Source of the DNA: JAVVVD01 sp964642795
GTDB lineage: Bacteria; Bacillota; Clostridia; Christensenellales; CAG-138
DNA: 19,725 bases
Direction of reading: 5' to 3'
Assembly (NCBI GenBank): GCA_964642795.1
Contig: CAZXRQ010000037.1
Location: 1 to 19,725, forward strand
The number at the start of each line of letters is the position of its first letter. Positions within the stretch are counted from its first letter, which is position 1. Under the pieces are notes generated by a model. It worked only from the letters and a program-made list of their open reading frames with translations, was not told where the DNA came from and searched no databases. A program made the translations under genes and the position numbers. Below are positions 7,305-15,325 of this stretch, piece after piece.

Positions 7305-9062
7305 ATGGAAGATATCAAAAACGCCAATCCTGATAATTCCGCCCGGCCCGACGGCGAGCAGTACAAGCTGGACGACGCGCGCCGCGTAAAGGTGCTCTCA
7401 CCCGGAATGCTGGTGGCAAAGCGTTTCATCCGCAACAAGCTTGCGGTGACCGGCCTAATTATACTGGCTGCGATGTTCCTGTTTGCGTTCGTTGGGGCGC
7501 TGTTCTCGCCTTATTCGCAATCGCAGATGTTCAAAAAGTACGATATAATCATGGGCGAATTCGCCTCCGCCACCTACAACACGGAGCTGCGCTACACCGT
7601 AAGCGAGGGCGCCGAATTCAATAACGTCGCACGCTCCGCCATGGCGCTGGCCATAAGCCGCGGCGAAAGCAGCTTCACCGCCGGCGGCACGCTGTACCAG
7701 ATACTGCAGGCCGGCGAGGATTTCTACAGCGTGTTTGAAGGCGAACCGGTGATGAATGTGGAATCGCTGAAGGCGCTGAACGCCTTTAGTGAGATAGAGG
7801 GCGGCTTAAAGCTGACTCCGGAGCTGGAAGCGGCGTTTAATGCCGCGCTGAAAGCAAACGAGACCGCCTTTGAGTACGCCGGCGAGACCTATGCCATTGT
7901 CAAGACCGGCACGCGCAGCTACTCCATATGCATACCGCACACCGTGGCTGTGGCGAGCAAGCTCGCCTACGACGCCTATGAGGAGACCGAGCTTGCCGTT
8001 ATCAACAGCGCGCAGTTCCGCTATGACTCCGAGCTTGCAATACAGGCCGGAGACGCCGGGTTTACCTCCGATGGTACGGACTACACCGTAGCCTATGACG
8101 ACGGCACGGTAATCTATAAGAACGGCGAGCCGTACGCCGCTACCAGCAGCATCCTCATAGACACCATAATGCAGGATGTGTTCGTATCCGTGGAGCTTAA
8201 AACGGCCATACGCGACGCAATAGCGGACGGCCGTACCAAGTTCTCCATTACGGGCGAATCCGGCGAGACGCTGGATTATGAGATATACCGCACCAACGCC
8301 ACGTTCAAGATCAAGGGCGAAGCGGAAAAGGAGCTTATAGACGACTATGCCTCCCCCAGCCGCAAGCATTTGATGGGCACCGACGCAAACGGCATGGATA
8401 TACTCACCCGGCTCATGTACGGCGGGCGCGTATCGCTAATGATCGGCTTTGTGGTGGTATTTATCGAGATATTCCTTGGCGTGCTTATAGGCGGCTTCTC
8501 GGGCTACTTTGGCGGCATAGTGGATACCTGCCTGATGCGCTTTGTGGATCTGTTCAACTGCATACCGTACTGGCCCATGATGATAATAATCGGCTCGCTT
8601 ATGGATGCGTTCAAGGTCGAGTCGCGGTACCGGATATGGCTTTTGATGATACTGCTGGGCGTGATGGGCTGGACTGGAATTGCGCGCGTGGTGCGCGGGC
8701 AGATACTGTCACTGCGTGAGCAGGACTTCATGCTGGCCGCGGAGGCCACCGGCATATCCGTAAGCCGCAGAATATTCAAGCATCTGGTGCCAAACGTCAT
8801 GCCGCTGCTTATAGTGCAGGCGACTATGTCGCTGGGCAGCATAATCATAACCGAGGCCACGCTGAGCTTTTTGGGCCTGGGCGTCAAGTTCCCGCTTGCA
8901 AGCTGGGGCAGCATAATCAACGCGGCCACCAACATCTACGTTATGACCAACTTCTGGTTCGTATGGATACCCGCGGGCGTGCTGATATTCTTGACGGTGC
9001 TGGGCTTCAACTTCGTGGGCGACGGTCTGCGCGACGCGTTCGACCCCAAGATGAAAAGGTAG
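7305..9062 (+). CDS. oppC: oligopeptide ABC transporter permease OppC with large extracytoplasmic insertion
   Basis: The start at 7305 follows GGAGG and lies 19 bases after the oppB stop. The protein has 585 aa; OppC proteins usually have about 300. Residues 31-70 are the typical OppC N-terminus with the first membrane helix (about 47-67). The usual sequence then resumes only at about 355 (KHLMGTDANGMDILTRLMYG), followed by the remaining helices and the EAA loop (about 473-500, DFMLAAEATGISVSRRIF). The intervening 280 or so residues should be outside the membrane. They contain about four related units of the form helix, then Fxx.G..Y.I...G..[FY].I, at about 108-147, 173-210, 241-275 and 296-340. 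The domain may contact the unusual OppA or the wall; that is inference. The C-terminus (NFVGDGLRDAFDPKMKR) is canonical. Confidence 0.94.
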   Translation: MEDIKNANPDNSARPDGEQYKLDDARRVKVLSPGMLVAKRFIRNKLAVTGLIILAAMFLFAFVGALFSPYSQSQMFKKYDIIMGEFASATYNTELRYTVSEGAEFNNVARSAMALAISRGESSFTAGGTLYQILQAGEDFYSVFEGEPVMNVESLKALNAFSEIEGGLKLTPELEAAFNAALKANETAFEYAGETYAIVKTGTRSYSICIPHTVAVASKLAYDAYEETELAVINSAQFRYDSELAIQAGDAGFTSDGTDYTVAYDDGTVIYKNGEPYAATSSILIDTIMQDVFVSVELKTAIRDAIADGRTKFSITGESGETLDYEIYRTNATFKIKGEAEKELIDDYASPSRKHLMGTDANGMDILTRLMYGGRVSLMIGFVVVFIEIFLGVLIGGFSGYFGGIVDTCLMRFVDLFNCIPYWPMMIIIGSLMDAFKVESRYRIWLLMILLGVMGWTGIARVVRGQILSLREQDFMLAAEATGISVSRRIFKHLVPNVMPLLIVQATMSLGSIIITEATLSFLGLGVKFPLASWGSIINAATNIYVMTNFWFVWIPAGVLIFLTVLGFNFVGDGLRDAFDPKMKR

Positions 9063-9071
9063 GGTAGCGCT

Positions 9072-10229
9072 ATGGCAAAAAGCAAAGAAAAGAATCTCAA
9101 TTATATTTCCGCGAGGGAATCCCGCAGGATATCCCGCGAGAACCGCCGCATAACGGACAAGATCGAGGCACAGCGCAAGCGTAAGCATGTGCCGCGCGAG
9201 GAGTACATCACCACCATGCGCGACGAAAACAACGTCGCCGAGTTTGACGATCTGCACACCTACTTCTTTACGGATATAGGCACCGTAAAGGCGGTGGACG
9301 GCGTCAGCTTCGACGTCCCGCAGGGCAAGACCGTGGGCGTGGTGGGGGAATCCGGCTGCGGCAAGTCCGTAACCAGCCTTTCGCTTATGCAGCTGGTGCA
9401 GCGCCCGCAGGGCCAGATAATCAAGGGCACCGTCCGCTTCAACTCGTCAGACGGCGTATACGATATCGCAAAAACGCCGGTGTCGGCTATGCAGCATATA
9501 CGCGGCAACGACGTATCCATGATATTCCAGGAGCCTATGACCAGCCTTAACCCGGTTTTCCGCGTGGGCTACCAGATAGACGAGGTTATCAAGCTGCACA
9601 ATCCGGATATGTCGGAGGAGGATGTGAAGGCGCGCTCACTGCACATGCTGGAGCTGGTCAACATCGCAAACCGCGAAGGCGTGTACGCCATGTACCCGCA
9701 CGAGCTGTCCGGCGGTATGCGCCAGCGCGCGATGATAGCAATGGCGCTTGCGTGCAACCCCAAGCTTATAATCGCGGACGAACCTACCACCGCGCTGGAC
9801 GTTACCATACAGGCGCAGATACTCGACCTTTTGCGAAACCTCAAGGATCAGATCAATTCCAGCATAATGCTCATCACGCACGACTTGGGCGTGGTGGCGG
9901 AGATGGCGGATTTTGTGGTGGTAATGTACGCAGGGCGCATAGTGGAAAAGGGCACCGCCGAGGAGGTGTTTTTGCACCCGGCGCACCCGTACACCGTGGG
10001 CCTTATGGCCAGCAAGCCCGTAGTGGGCAAGGATGTGGAAAAGCTGTACAGCATACCCGGCAGCGTGCCAAATCCCATAAACATGCCAAACTACTGCTAT
10101 TTTCGCGACAGGTGCGAAAAGCGTATGCCCTGCTGCGACGGCGACTACCCCTGCGAGCGGCATCTGTCGGATACGCACATAGCTTCATGCTATCTCTACG
10201 AAGAGGACAAGGGAGGTGAAACGCGGTGA
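9072..10229 (+). CDS. oppD: oligopeptide ABC transporter ATPase OppD
   Basis: The 385-aa cytoplasmic ATPase has Walker A GESGCGKS (92-99), Q-loop FQEPMTSLNP (about 152), signature LSGGM (212-216), Walker B LIIADEP (232-238, catalytic Glu237) and H-loop His270. The C-terminal oligopeptide/dipeptide region contains six cysteines (342, 348, 354, 355, 361, 373), a pattern that in OppD/DppD proteins holds an iron-sulfur cluster. About 50 residues rich in Arg, Lys and Glu precede the ordinary start of the domain (about 55) and form an unusual basic extension. The ribosome binding site is weak (GGTAGGG), with only nine bases after the oppC stop. Confidence 0.95.
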   Translation: MAKSKEKNLNYISARESRRISRENRRITDKIEAQRKRKHVPREEYITTMRDENNVAEFDDLHTYFFTDIGTVKAVDGVSFDVPQGKTVGVVGESGCGKSVTSLSLMQLVQRPQGQIIKGTVRFNSSDGVYDIAKTPVSAMQHIRGNDVSMIFQEPMTSLNPVFRVGYQIDEVIKLHNPDMSEEDVKARSLHMLELVNIANREGVYAMYPHELSGGMRQRAMIAMALACNPKLIIADEPTTALDVTIQAQILDLLRNLKDQINSSIMLITHDLGVVAEMADFVVVMYAGRIVEKGTAEEVFLHPAHPYTVGLMASKPVVGKDVEKLYSIPGSVPNPINMPNYCYFRDRCEKRMPCCDGDYPCERHLSDTHIASCYLYEEDKGGETR

Positions 10230-11197
10230 ACGACAATGTGCTTGAGGTAAAGGATCTAAAGAAATACTTCCCCATGAAGGCGGGCATGTTTAACCGCGTG
10301 GTGGGCAACGTCAAAGCGGTGGACGGCATAACCTTCAACATACAGCGCGGCACAACTATGGGGCTCGTGGGCGAATCCGGCTGCGGCAAGACCACCGTGG
10401 GCAAGACCGTGCTGCGCCTTAACGACAAAACCGACGGAGAGGTGCTTATAAACGGCCAGGACATATTCGCGCTGGATAAGCACGGGCTGCGCAAAGCACG
10501 GCCCAAGATACAAATGATATTCCAGGACCCGTACAGCAGCCTTTCTCCCCGTTTACCGGTGGGCGAAATAATTGGCGAGGCCGTGCGCGAGCATCACATA
10601 GTGCCGGATAGCGAATACGAGGATTACCTCATCCGCATTATGAACGCCTGCGGACTGGAGGCCTATCACCGCGACAGGTACCCGCACGAGTTTTCCGGCG
10701 GGCAGCGGCAGCGGATATGTATAGCCCGCGCGCTTGCGCTGAATCCGGACTTTATAGTCTGCGACGAGCCGGTAAGCGCCCTGGATGTGTCCATACAGGC
10801 TCAGATAATCAACCTGCTGGAGGAGCTGCAGCACAAGTTCGGCCTAAGCTATCTGTTTATATCCCACGACCTGTCGGTCGTTGAGCACATGAGCGATACC
10901 GTTGGCGTTATGTACCTGGGCAGCATGGTGGAGTTCGGGCCCAAGCGCGATATATTCAGCAACCCTCTGCATCCGTATACCAAGGCCCTGTTTTCCGCAA
11001 TACCCATGCCGGATCCCACGGTAAAGATGAACCGCATAATACTCGAAGGCAGCATACCCTCGCCCGCGAACCCGCCTTCGGGCTGCAAGTTCCACACCCG
11101 CTGCCGCGAATGCATGGATATATGCAAGACTGAGGAACCGGGCCGTTACGACGCGGGGGACGGGCACTATGTAGTGTGCCACCTTTTTGACAAATGA
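10226..11197 (+). CDS. oppF: oligopeptide ABC transporter ATPase OppF
   Basis: The gene starts with GTG that overlaps the oppD stop (GTGA), with GGGAGGTGA upstream, so translation is coupled. The 323-aa product has Walker A GESGCGKT (49-56), Q-loop FQDPYSSLSP, signature FSGGQRQR (about 156-163), Walker B FIVCDEP with Glu181, and H-loop His214. The C-terminal region has five cysteines (287, 293, 296, 300, 318), matching the family's iron-sulfur motif. It forms the heterodimeric motor with OppD and energises OppBC. Confidence 0.96.
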   Translation: MNDNVLEVKDLKKYFPMKAGMFNRVVGNVKAVDGITFNIQRGTTMGLVGESGCGKTTVGKTVLRLNDKTDGEVLINGQDIFALDKHGLRKARPKIQMIFQDPYSSLSPRLPVGEIIGEAVREHHIVPDSEYEDYLIRIMNACGLEAYHRDRYPHEFSGGQRQRICIARALALNPDFIVCDEPVSALDVSIQAQIINLLEELQHKFGLSYLFISHDLSVVEHMSDTVGVMYLGSMVEFGPKRDIFSNPLHPYTKALFSAIPMPDPTVKMNRIILEGSIPSPANPPSGCKFHTRCRECMDICKTEEPGRYDAGDGHYVVCHLFDK

Positions 11198-11424
11198 AGC
11201 GCGTATACGATGACGACGACGGCCGTACGATAGTCGACATGAACGTACCCGGTATGCCGGGCTATGTCGATAAGAATGAGCGCGCAAAGCACCACGGCCA
11301 GCTTGACCGCAGCGAATCCCGCATGGTGATGGGCGCGGTGCTGAAGTGGCTGCTGGTGTTCTGGGCTGTGGTAAGCGGCTCCATGATACTTGTCGTGTTT
11401 CTGCTTACAAGGCTGTGGTCATGA
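11194..11424 (+). CDS. small single-TM protein coupled to oppF (76 aa)
   Basis: The ATG overlaps the oppF stop codon (ATGA), which implies translational coupling. The N-terminal half is polar, begins with an acidic cluster (DDDDG), and contains a DMNVPGMPGYVDK motif. One hydrophobic segment at about 47-72 (MGAVLKWLLVFWAVVSGSMI region) should span the membrane, with the N-terminus probably in the cytoplasm. I do not know a named family; short proteins with a similar DMNV-GMP-Y motif seem familiar from Clostridia, but I cannot verify this. Its place in the operon suggests a link to the transporter, which is inference only. Confidence 0.75.
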   Translation: MKRVYDDDDGRTIVDMNVPGMPGYVDKNERAKHHGQLDRSESRMVMGAVLKWLLVFWAVVSGSMILVVFLLTRLWS

Positions 11425-11642
11425 GCGGCTGGGACTATAAGGAGCATCTTGTTCCCTGTCCGCACTGCGGCAAGGACGTGCTGGATCACATGACGGAATG
11501 TCCCTTCTGCCACGGCGCGCTGAAGCCTGCGCCGCGCATGGATGAAGCGCGCCTGAAACGCATAAGGCGAATAGACAGCGCCGTGTTCATAATTATCGCC
11601 GCAGTGTTGATACTGCTTATACTCTGGAAGAACAACTCATAA
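11421..11642 (+). CDS. small zinc-ribbon membrane protein (73 aa)
   Basis: The ATG overlaps the stop of the preceding small gene (ATGA), so I reject the longer frame starting at 11346. Residues about 13-35 carry two CxxC knuckles (CPHCGKD...ECPFCHG), a typical zinc ribbon. A basic stretch (RLKRIRR) then precedes one hydrophobic helix near the C-terminus (VFIIIAAVLILLILW). The ribbon should be cytoplasmic and tethered to the membrane. It is the last gene before the terminator at 11659-11688 and so completes the opp operon. Function unknown. Confidence 0.75.
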   Translation: MSGWDYKEHLVPCPHCGKDVLDHMTECPFCHGALKPAPRMDEARLKRIRRIDSAVFIIIAAVLILLILWKNNS

Positions 11643-11658
11643 TGCGAAAACGCACGGG

Positions 11659-11688
11659 GAGGACGGTCACGGTACCGTCCTCTTTTTT
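11659..11688 (+). terminator. rho-independent terminator of the opp operon
   Basis: A perfect 9-bp stem GAGGACGGT/ACCGTCCTC (11659-11667 with 11674-11682) with a 6-nt loop is followed directly by six T. It lies 16 bases after the stop of the zinc-ribbon gene. Confidence 0.92.
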
Positions 11689-11757
11689 ACGCAAAACCGG
11701 CTTTTTCTGCTTCAAAATGTGAAAATACTGCAACGCTGTGTTGCGGGGCTTTATTTA

Positions 11758-11766
11758 TGCTAAAAT
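11758..11766 (+). promoter_or_regulatory. extended -10 promoter directly upstream of the GH13 gene
   Basis: TGCTAAAAT (11758-11766) is an extended -10 element; no good -35 lies at 16-18 bp, as is usual for this type. The predicted transcription start, about seven bases further on, falls on or next to the ATG at 11774. No Shine-Dalgarno sequence precedes any candidate start codon of the gene. Confidence 0.5.
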
Positions 11767-11773
11767 GTACAGC

Positions 11774-13654
11774 ATGAGGATACAAGCAAAGCATGATTCA
11801 TTCGATCTAACATACAGGGCTCCGTTTGGCGCGGTGGCTGCCGGTACGCCCGTGCGTCTTGCAATAGAGCTGCCCGCTCAGGAGGCGAGTGCGCGCCTTA
11901 GGCTATGGCGGGACGGCGAGCGCATAATAGACGGCGCGCGCGCAGGCGACATGGTGGAGTTTTGCTTTACGCCGGAGCGCAGCGGGCTTATATGGTATTA
12001 TTTCATAATAGATACGCCCGAGGGCCGGCTCTACTACGGCGGCGCACACGGCCGGGGCGGTCTGTTCGACCATGAGCCGCCCGCATACCAGCTTACCGTG
12101 TACGACGACTACGCTACTCCCGCATGGTTTAATACCGGCATCGCGTATCAAATATTCCCAGACCGGTTTTATCGCGAGGGACGCGGAGGCCTGCCCCGCC
12201 TGCAATATCACGAGGAAATGGGCAGACGCACCGTTACGCATGAGGACTGGCGGGAGCCTGTAATGTACACCCCCGCGCCGGGGCAAAGCGTATACCAGCC
12301 CTGCGATTTTTACGGCGGCGATCTAAACGGAATAGCCAGCAAGCTGGACTACCTCCAGTCGCTTGGCGTCACCTGCATATATCTAAACCCCATATTCGAA
12401 TCCCCCTCCAACCACCGCTACGATACGGCGGACTATCTCACCGTGGACCCGGTGCTGGGCGGAACGGACGCGCTGCGCGCGCTGGCCGCGGCATGTAATG
12501 CGCAGGGTATGCGCATAATGCTGGACGGCGTGTTCTCCCATACAGGGGCGGACAGCGTGTATTTCGACAAGCGCGGCGTATACGGCGGCGGCGCATACAT
12601 GAGCAAAAGCTCCAAGTATTACGAATGGTACGAGTTCTACTCCTATCCTGCGGTCTACCGCTGCTGGTGGGGCTTTCCGACGCTGCCCGAGGTAAACGAG
12701 CTTACGCCAAGCTATATGGAGTTCGTAGCCAAGGTGTTCAGGCAATACGCCGAGCTGGGCATAACCAGCTGGCGGCTGGACGTAGCTGACGAGCTGCCGG
12801 ATGAGTTTATAGTATTTCTGCGCGAGCAGCTCAAGTTGCTGGATCCAAGCTCCGTACTGCTGGGCGAGGTGTGGGACGACGCCTCCAACAAATGCTGCTG
12901 CGGCCGTGCGCGAAGCTATGCGCTGGGACATGAGCTGGACAGCGCCATGGCGTACCCTTTCAGGAGCGCCGTGATGGACTTTTTGCTTTGCAGGTCGGAC
13001 GCATACGGACTGTATGCTGCGCTGATGGCGATAAAGGAGAACTATCCCAAGCCCTTCTATATGGCGCAGCTCAATCTGCTGGGCAGCCACGATACCGTAC
13101 GCGCGCAGACGGTGCTCTCCGGCGCGCCGGACCGTGACGCCATCTCGCGTGTGGAGCAGGCTGTATACCGTCCGGACGAGGCGCAGGCGGCGCGGGGAAG
13201 AAAGCGGCTGCTGCTTGCGGCTATGCTGCAATTTGCCTGCCCCGGCGTGCCCTGCATATACTATGGCGATGAAGCGGGGCTTACCGGCATGGCGGACCCG
13301 TTCTGCCGGGGAACCTATCCGTGGGGCCGGGAGGATAAAGAGCTGCTCAGCGCATACCGTGCGATAACCGGCGCGCGCACCGGAAGCGATGCGCTTATGC
13401 GCGGAGAGTGTGCGTTTGCCGCCGTGAACGAGGATGTGTTCGCTGTGCTTAGAAGCTATGAGGGAGCAAGTGCGCTGGCGCTCGTCAACCGCGCGGAGAC
13501 CGCTCAGGCGGCGGAGCTTGCTGCCGATGCCTTCTGTGGCGCTGTGCTGAGCGGCGTATACCGCGATGCCGTGAACGGAGGTAAGTATGCCTGCGGCGAT
13601 ACGCTTAGGCTGGTGCTGCCCCCGCTGGGCGGCGTACTGTTGATTGGAGAGTGA
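11774..13654 (+). CDS. GH13 alpha-glucan hydrolase, neopullulanase/cyclomaltodextrinase type
   Basis: This 626-aa protein has an N-terminal beta-sandwich of the CBM34 kind (about 1-110) and a (beta/alpha)8 GH13 domain. The four conserved regions are DGVFSH (251-256), WRLDVADE with nucleophile Asp336, LLGEVW with acid/base Glu365, and LLGSHD with Asp440. There is no signal peptide, so it should cleave imported maltodextrins, cyclodextrins or pullulan fragments in the cytoplasm. The start at 11774 fits the usual N-terminus of the family (short lead to HDSFDLTYRAPFGAV); upstream ATG 11765 and GTG 11738 also lack a ribosome binding site. A CCC triplet at 374-376 just after the acid/base replaces residues that are not cysteine in the homologues I remember. 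The exact specificity within the subfamily cannot be read from sequence. Confidence 0.93.
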   Translation: MRIQAKHDSFDLTYRAPFGAVAAGTPVRLAIELPAQEASARLRLWRDGERIIDGARAGDMVEFCFTPERSGLIWYYFIIDTPEGRLYYGGAHGRGGLFDHEPPAYQLTVYDDYATPAWFNTGIAYQIFPDRFYREGRGGLPRLQYHEEMGRRTVTHEDWREPVMYTPAPGQSVYQPCDFYGGDLNGIASKLDYLQSLGVTCIYLNPIFESPSNHRYDTADYLTVDPVLGGTDALRALAAACNAQGMRIMLDGVFSHTGADSVYFDKRGVYGGGAYMSKSSKYYEWYEFYSYPAVYRCWWGFPTLPEVNELTPSYMEFVAKVFRQYAELGITSWRLDVADELPDEFIVFLREQLKLLDPSSVLLGEVWDDASNKCCCGRARSYALGHELDSAMAYPFRSAVMDFLLCRSDAYGLYAALMAIKENYPKPFYMAQLNLLGSHDTVRAQTVLSGAPDRDAISRVEQAVYRPDEAQAARGRKRLLLAAMLQFACPGVPCIYYGDEAGLTGMADPFCRGTYPWGREDKELLSAYRAITGARTGSDALMRGECAFAAVNEDVFAVLRSYEGASALALVNRAETAQAAELAADAFCGAVLSGVYRDAVNGGKYACGDTLRLVLPPLGGVLLIGE

Positions 13655-13662
13655 AGGATTTT

Positions 13663-14094
13663 ATGGGTGGACTTTTCGGCGGGCGCTACGGCCTGGATAA
13701 GCTGAACCGGACGCTGTTTTGGGGAAGCGTGATACTGAACCTGGCTGCTATCGCGCTCAATCTGTTATTTGGCACGAGCTTGTATAATGTGGTGCGCATA
13801 GTACAGGGCGTGGGGTTTGTCTTACTGCTGTATGCGCTTATACGGGCAATGAGCCGCAACTTTCCGCGCCGGCAGGCGGAGAACGCCGCCTACATGCGCT
13901 TTGAAAACCGCATAAAGGGCTGGTTTACCCGCGTAAAGGGCAAGAGCCGCAGCGTGATAGACATTAACGAGCGCAAAAACTACAAGCACCTGACCTGCCC
14001 GCAATGCTGCCAGCGGCTGCGTGTACCGCGGCATAAGGGCAAAATAATGGTGACCTGCACCAAGTGCCGGTGCCGCTTCCAAGCGCGGACATAA
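13663..14094 (+). CDS. two-TM protein with C-terminal zinc ribbon (143 aa)
   Basis: The ATG at 13663 is preceded by GAAGGA at good spacing; a GTG at 13651 that overlaps the GH13 stop is possible but its SD is too close. Residues about 17-38 and 43-63 are membrane helices. A basic cytoplasmic stretch follows, and then a ribbon with CPQC at about 112 and CTKC about 20 residues later. I recognise only the general architecture, which is common among uncharacterised Firmicutes proteins. It is probably co-transcribed with the GH13 gene. Its last codons and stop lie inside the left outer arm of the repeat element at 14081-14235. Confidence 0.8.
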   Translation: MGGLFGGRYGLDKLNRTLFWGSVILNLAAIALNLLFGTSLYNVVRIVQGVGFVLLLYALIRAMSRNFPRRQAENAAYMRFENRIKGWFTRVKGKSRSVIDINERKNYKHLTCPQCCQRLRVPRHKGKIMVTCTKCRCRFQART

Positions 14095-14235
14095 CGGGCG
14101 GGGGCGCGCGCAAACCGTGAGGCTCGCCGGACAGATACATCTGTCCGGCGAGCCTCACGGTTTTTGCGGCGGGCGCAGCCCGCCGCTAGGCGCGTTTCAC
14201 GCGCCGCGCGCGCCCCACCCGTTATGTTCGCGCTT
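14081..14235. repeat. 155-nt cloverleaf-like inverted-repeat element
   Basis: The outer arms 14081-14111 and 14206-14235 pair over about 28 of 31 positions, with one G-T wobble, one mismatch and one bulged G. Between them lie three hairpins. The first is a perfect 25-bp stem with a 2-nt loop (14112-14136 with 14139-14163). The second is a 9-bp stem with loop GCA (14166-14186). The third is a 7-bp stem with loop TTC (14189-14205). Only a few bases are unpaired, so the whole forms a four-way junction. Flanking GCTTCC (14075-14080) and GCTTTC (14236-14241) might be a decayed target duplication. The first hairpin is followed by TTTTT and could also terminate plus-strand transcription. The left arm overlaps the stop codon of the upstream gene. 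It could be a non-autonomous mobile repeat or a structured RNA. Confidence 0.85.
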
Positions 14236-14257
14236 GCTTTCGAGCCGGCGGTTTACA

Positions 14258-14299
14258 AAAAAGCAGCGGGGATAGCTTGATCGCATCCTCGCTGTTTTT
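14258..14299. terminator. bidirectional terminator between convergent genes
   Basis: A stem of about 15 bp with one bulge and one mismatch (left arm 14258-14273, right arm 14285-14299) has an A run on the left and TTTTT on the right, so a U tract follows it in either direction. It lies 24 bases beyond the hydrolase stop and also closes the plus-strand unit ending at 14094. Confidence 0.8.
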
Positions 14300-14322
14300 A
14301 CTTAATTACTACATTCTTGCCG

Positions 14323-15267
14323 TCAAAGCTGCTCGTCGTCCGCGCCCGGCATAACAACCGGAATGAACTCGAGCGTCGCGGAGACCAGCCGATCCGGCTT
14401 TTCCTCCTGCACGACATGGCCGGCGTTTCGTATCACGGTAAAGCCTGCGTCCGGAAGAATGGTATGCAGCATTTCCATCTGCTCCTCGCTGCGCCAGCCA
14501 TCCTCGCTGCCGCGCAGCATCAGCACGGGCTTGTCCAGCTCACGCAGCCGACCCAGCAGCGGCTCCTCGTCGAAATAGTGGAATGACGCACGTATCGCTC
14601 TGCGTCCGTCAGGGTCTGAAGCGGGCTTATAATACTCCTGCACGGTGTCCTCTTTTACCAGCGTAAGGTCGAAGAAGCAATCCTCCAGCAGCTTCTGTAC
14701 GCTGCTGCGTGTATAGAGCATACAGGCCACGCCGCCAAAGAGCGTGCTGTCTATCAGCTTTATAATCATGGGCATTTCGGGAGATACGCCGCCCGGCGCT
14801 ATGAGCATAAGCCGTCCTATACGCTCCGGATGGTCTATTGCAAGCTGCGCCACATATGCACAGCCCATGGAAAAAGCCATAAAGTGCGCGCTCTGGATAT
14901 CCAGCGCATCCATAAAAAGGCGCAGTACGTCCGCGTATTCTTCGATGGTGTAGGCAAAGCTGATGGGTCTGTCCGAATAGCCGTGCCCGGGCAGATCTAT
15001 CGCAATAACGCGATAGTGCGCGCTCAGGCGGGGGAGTACCTCCCGCCAGGTGTACAGCGACTGCCCCACCGTATGCACAAGTATGAGCGGCTCGCCCGCA
15101 CCCTCCTCCACAAAGTGGATGCGGGTGGTCTCGTAGCTTGGCGCGGCGCTCTGCGGCTCGTTTTTTCCGCGCGCCGCAATAGAGAGCTCGTATGGCAGTG
15201 TAATATCCACATACCGGCCGGTGTGCTCCGAGTTTATGAACTTCTTGACCTGTAGCGATAAGCCCAC
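14323..15267 (-). CDS. alpha/beta-hydrolase fold protein
   Basis: The product has the alpha/beta-hydrolase core: LILVHTVGQS near the oxyanion region, IDLPGHGYSDRP, the nucleophile elbow AFSMG (Ala replaces the usual first Gly), the acid in LMLRGSEDGW and the catalytic His in IRNAGHVVQEEKPD. A cap segment lies between the elbow and the acid. There is no signal peptide, so it is cytoplasmic; the substrate (ester, lactone or other) cannot be told. The start is uncertain. I give GTG 15267 (314 aa) because a promoter at 15326-15354 would start transcription near 15319, downstream of both ATG candidates (15354 and 15327), and AGGA lies 13 bases upstream; the open frame itself reaches 15354 (343 aa). 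The alignable part, FINSEHTGRYVDITLPY onwards, begins just after this start. Confidence 0.85.
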   Translation of the reverse strand: MGLSLQVKKFINSEHTGRYVDITLPYELSIAARGKNEPQSAAPSYETTRIHFVEEGAGEPLILVHTVGQSLYTWREVLPRLSAHYRVIAIDLPGHGYSDRPISFAYTIEEYADVLRLFMDALDIQSAHFMAFSMGCAYVAQLAIDHPERIGRLMLIAPGGVSPEMPMIIKLIDSTLFGGVACMLYTRSSVQKLLEDCFFDLTLVKEDTVQEYYKPASDPDGRRAIRASFHYFDEEPLLGRLRELDKPVLMLRGSEDGWRSEEQMEMLHTILPDAGFTVIRNAGHVVQEEKPDRLVSATLEFIPVVMPGADDEQL

Positions 15268-15325
15268 AGTTAAGCCGTTTTCCTTTCCATTTACATAACC
15301 AAAGCGCCTATGGCGCGTTCTATAC

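Noticed and set aside
11738..11773. Earlier GTG or ATG starts for the GH13 gene
   Set aside because: Neither has a ribosome binding site, and the extra residues do not fit the family's N-terminus.
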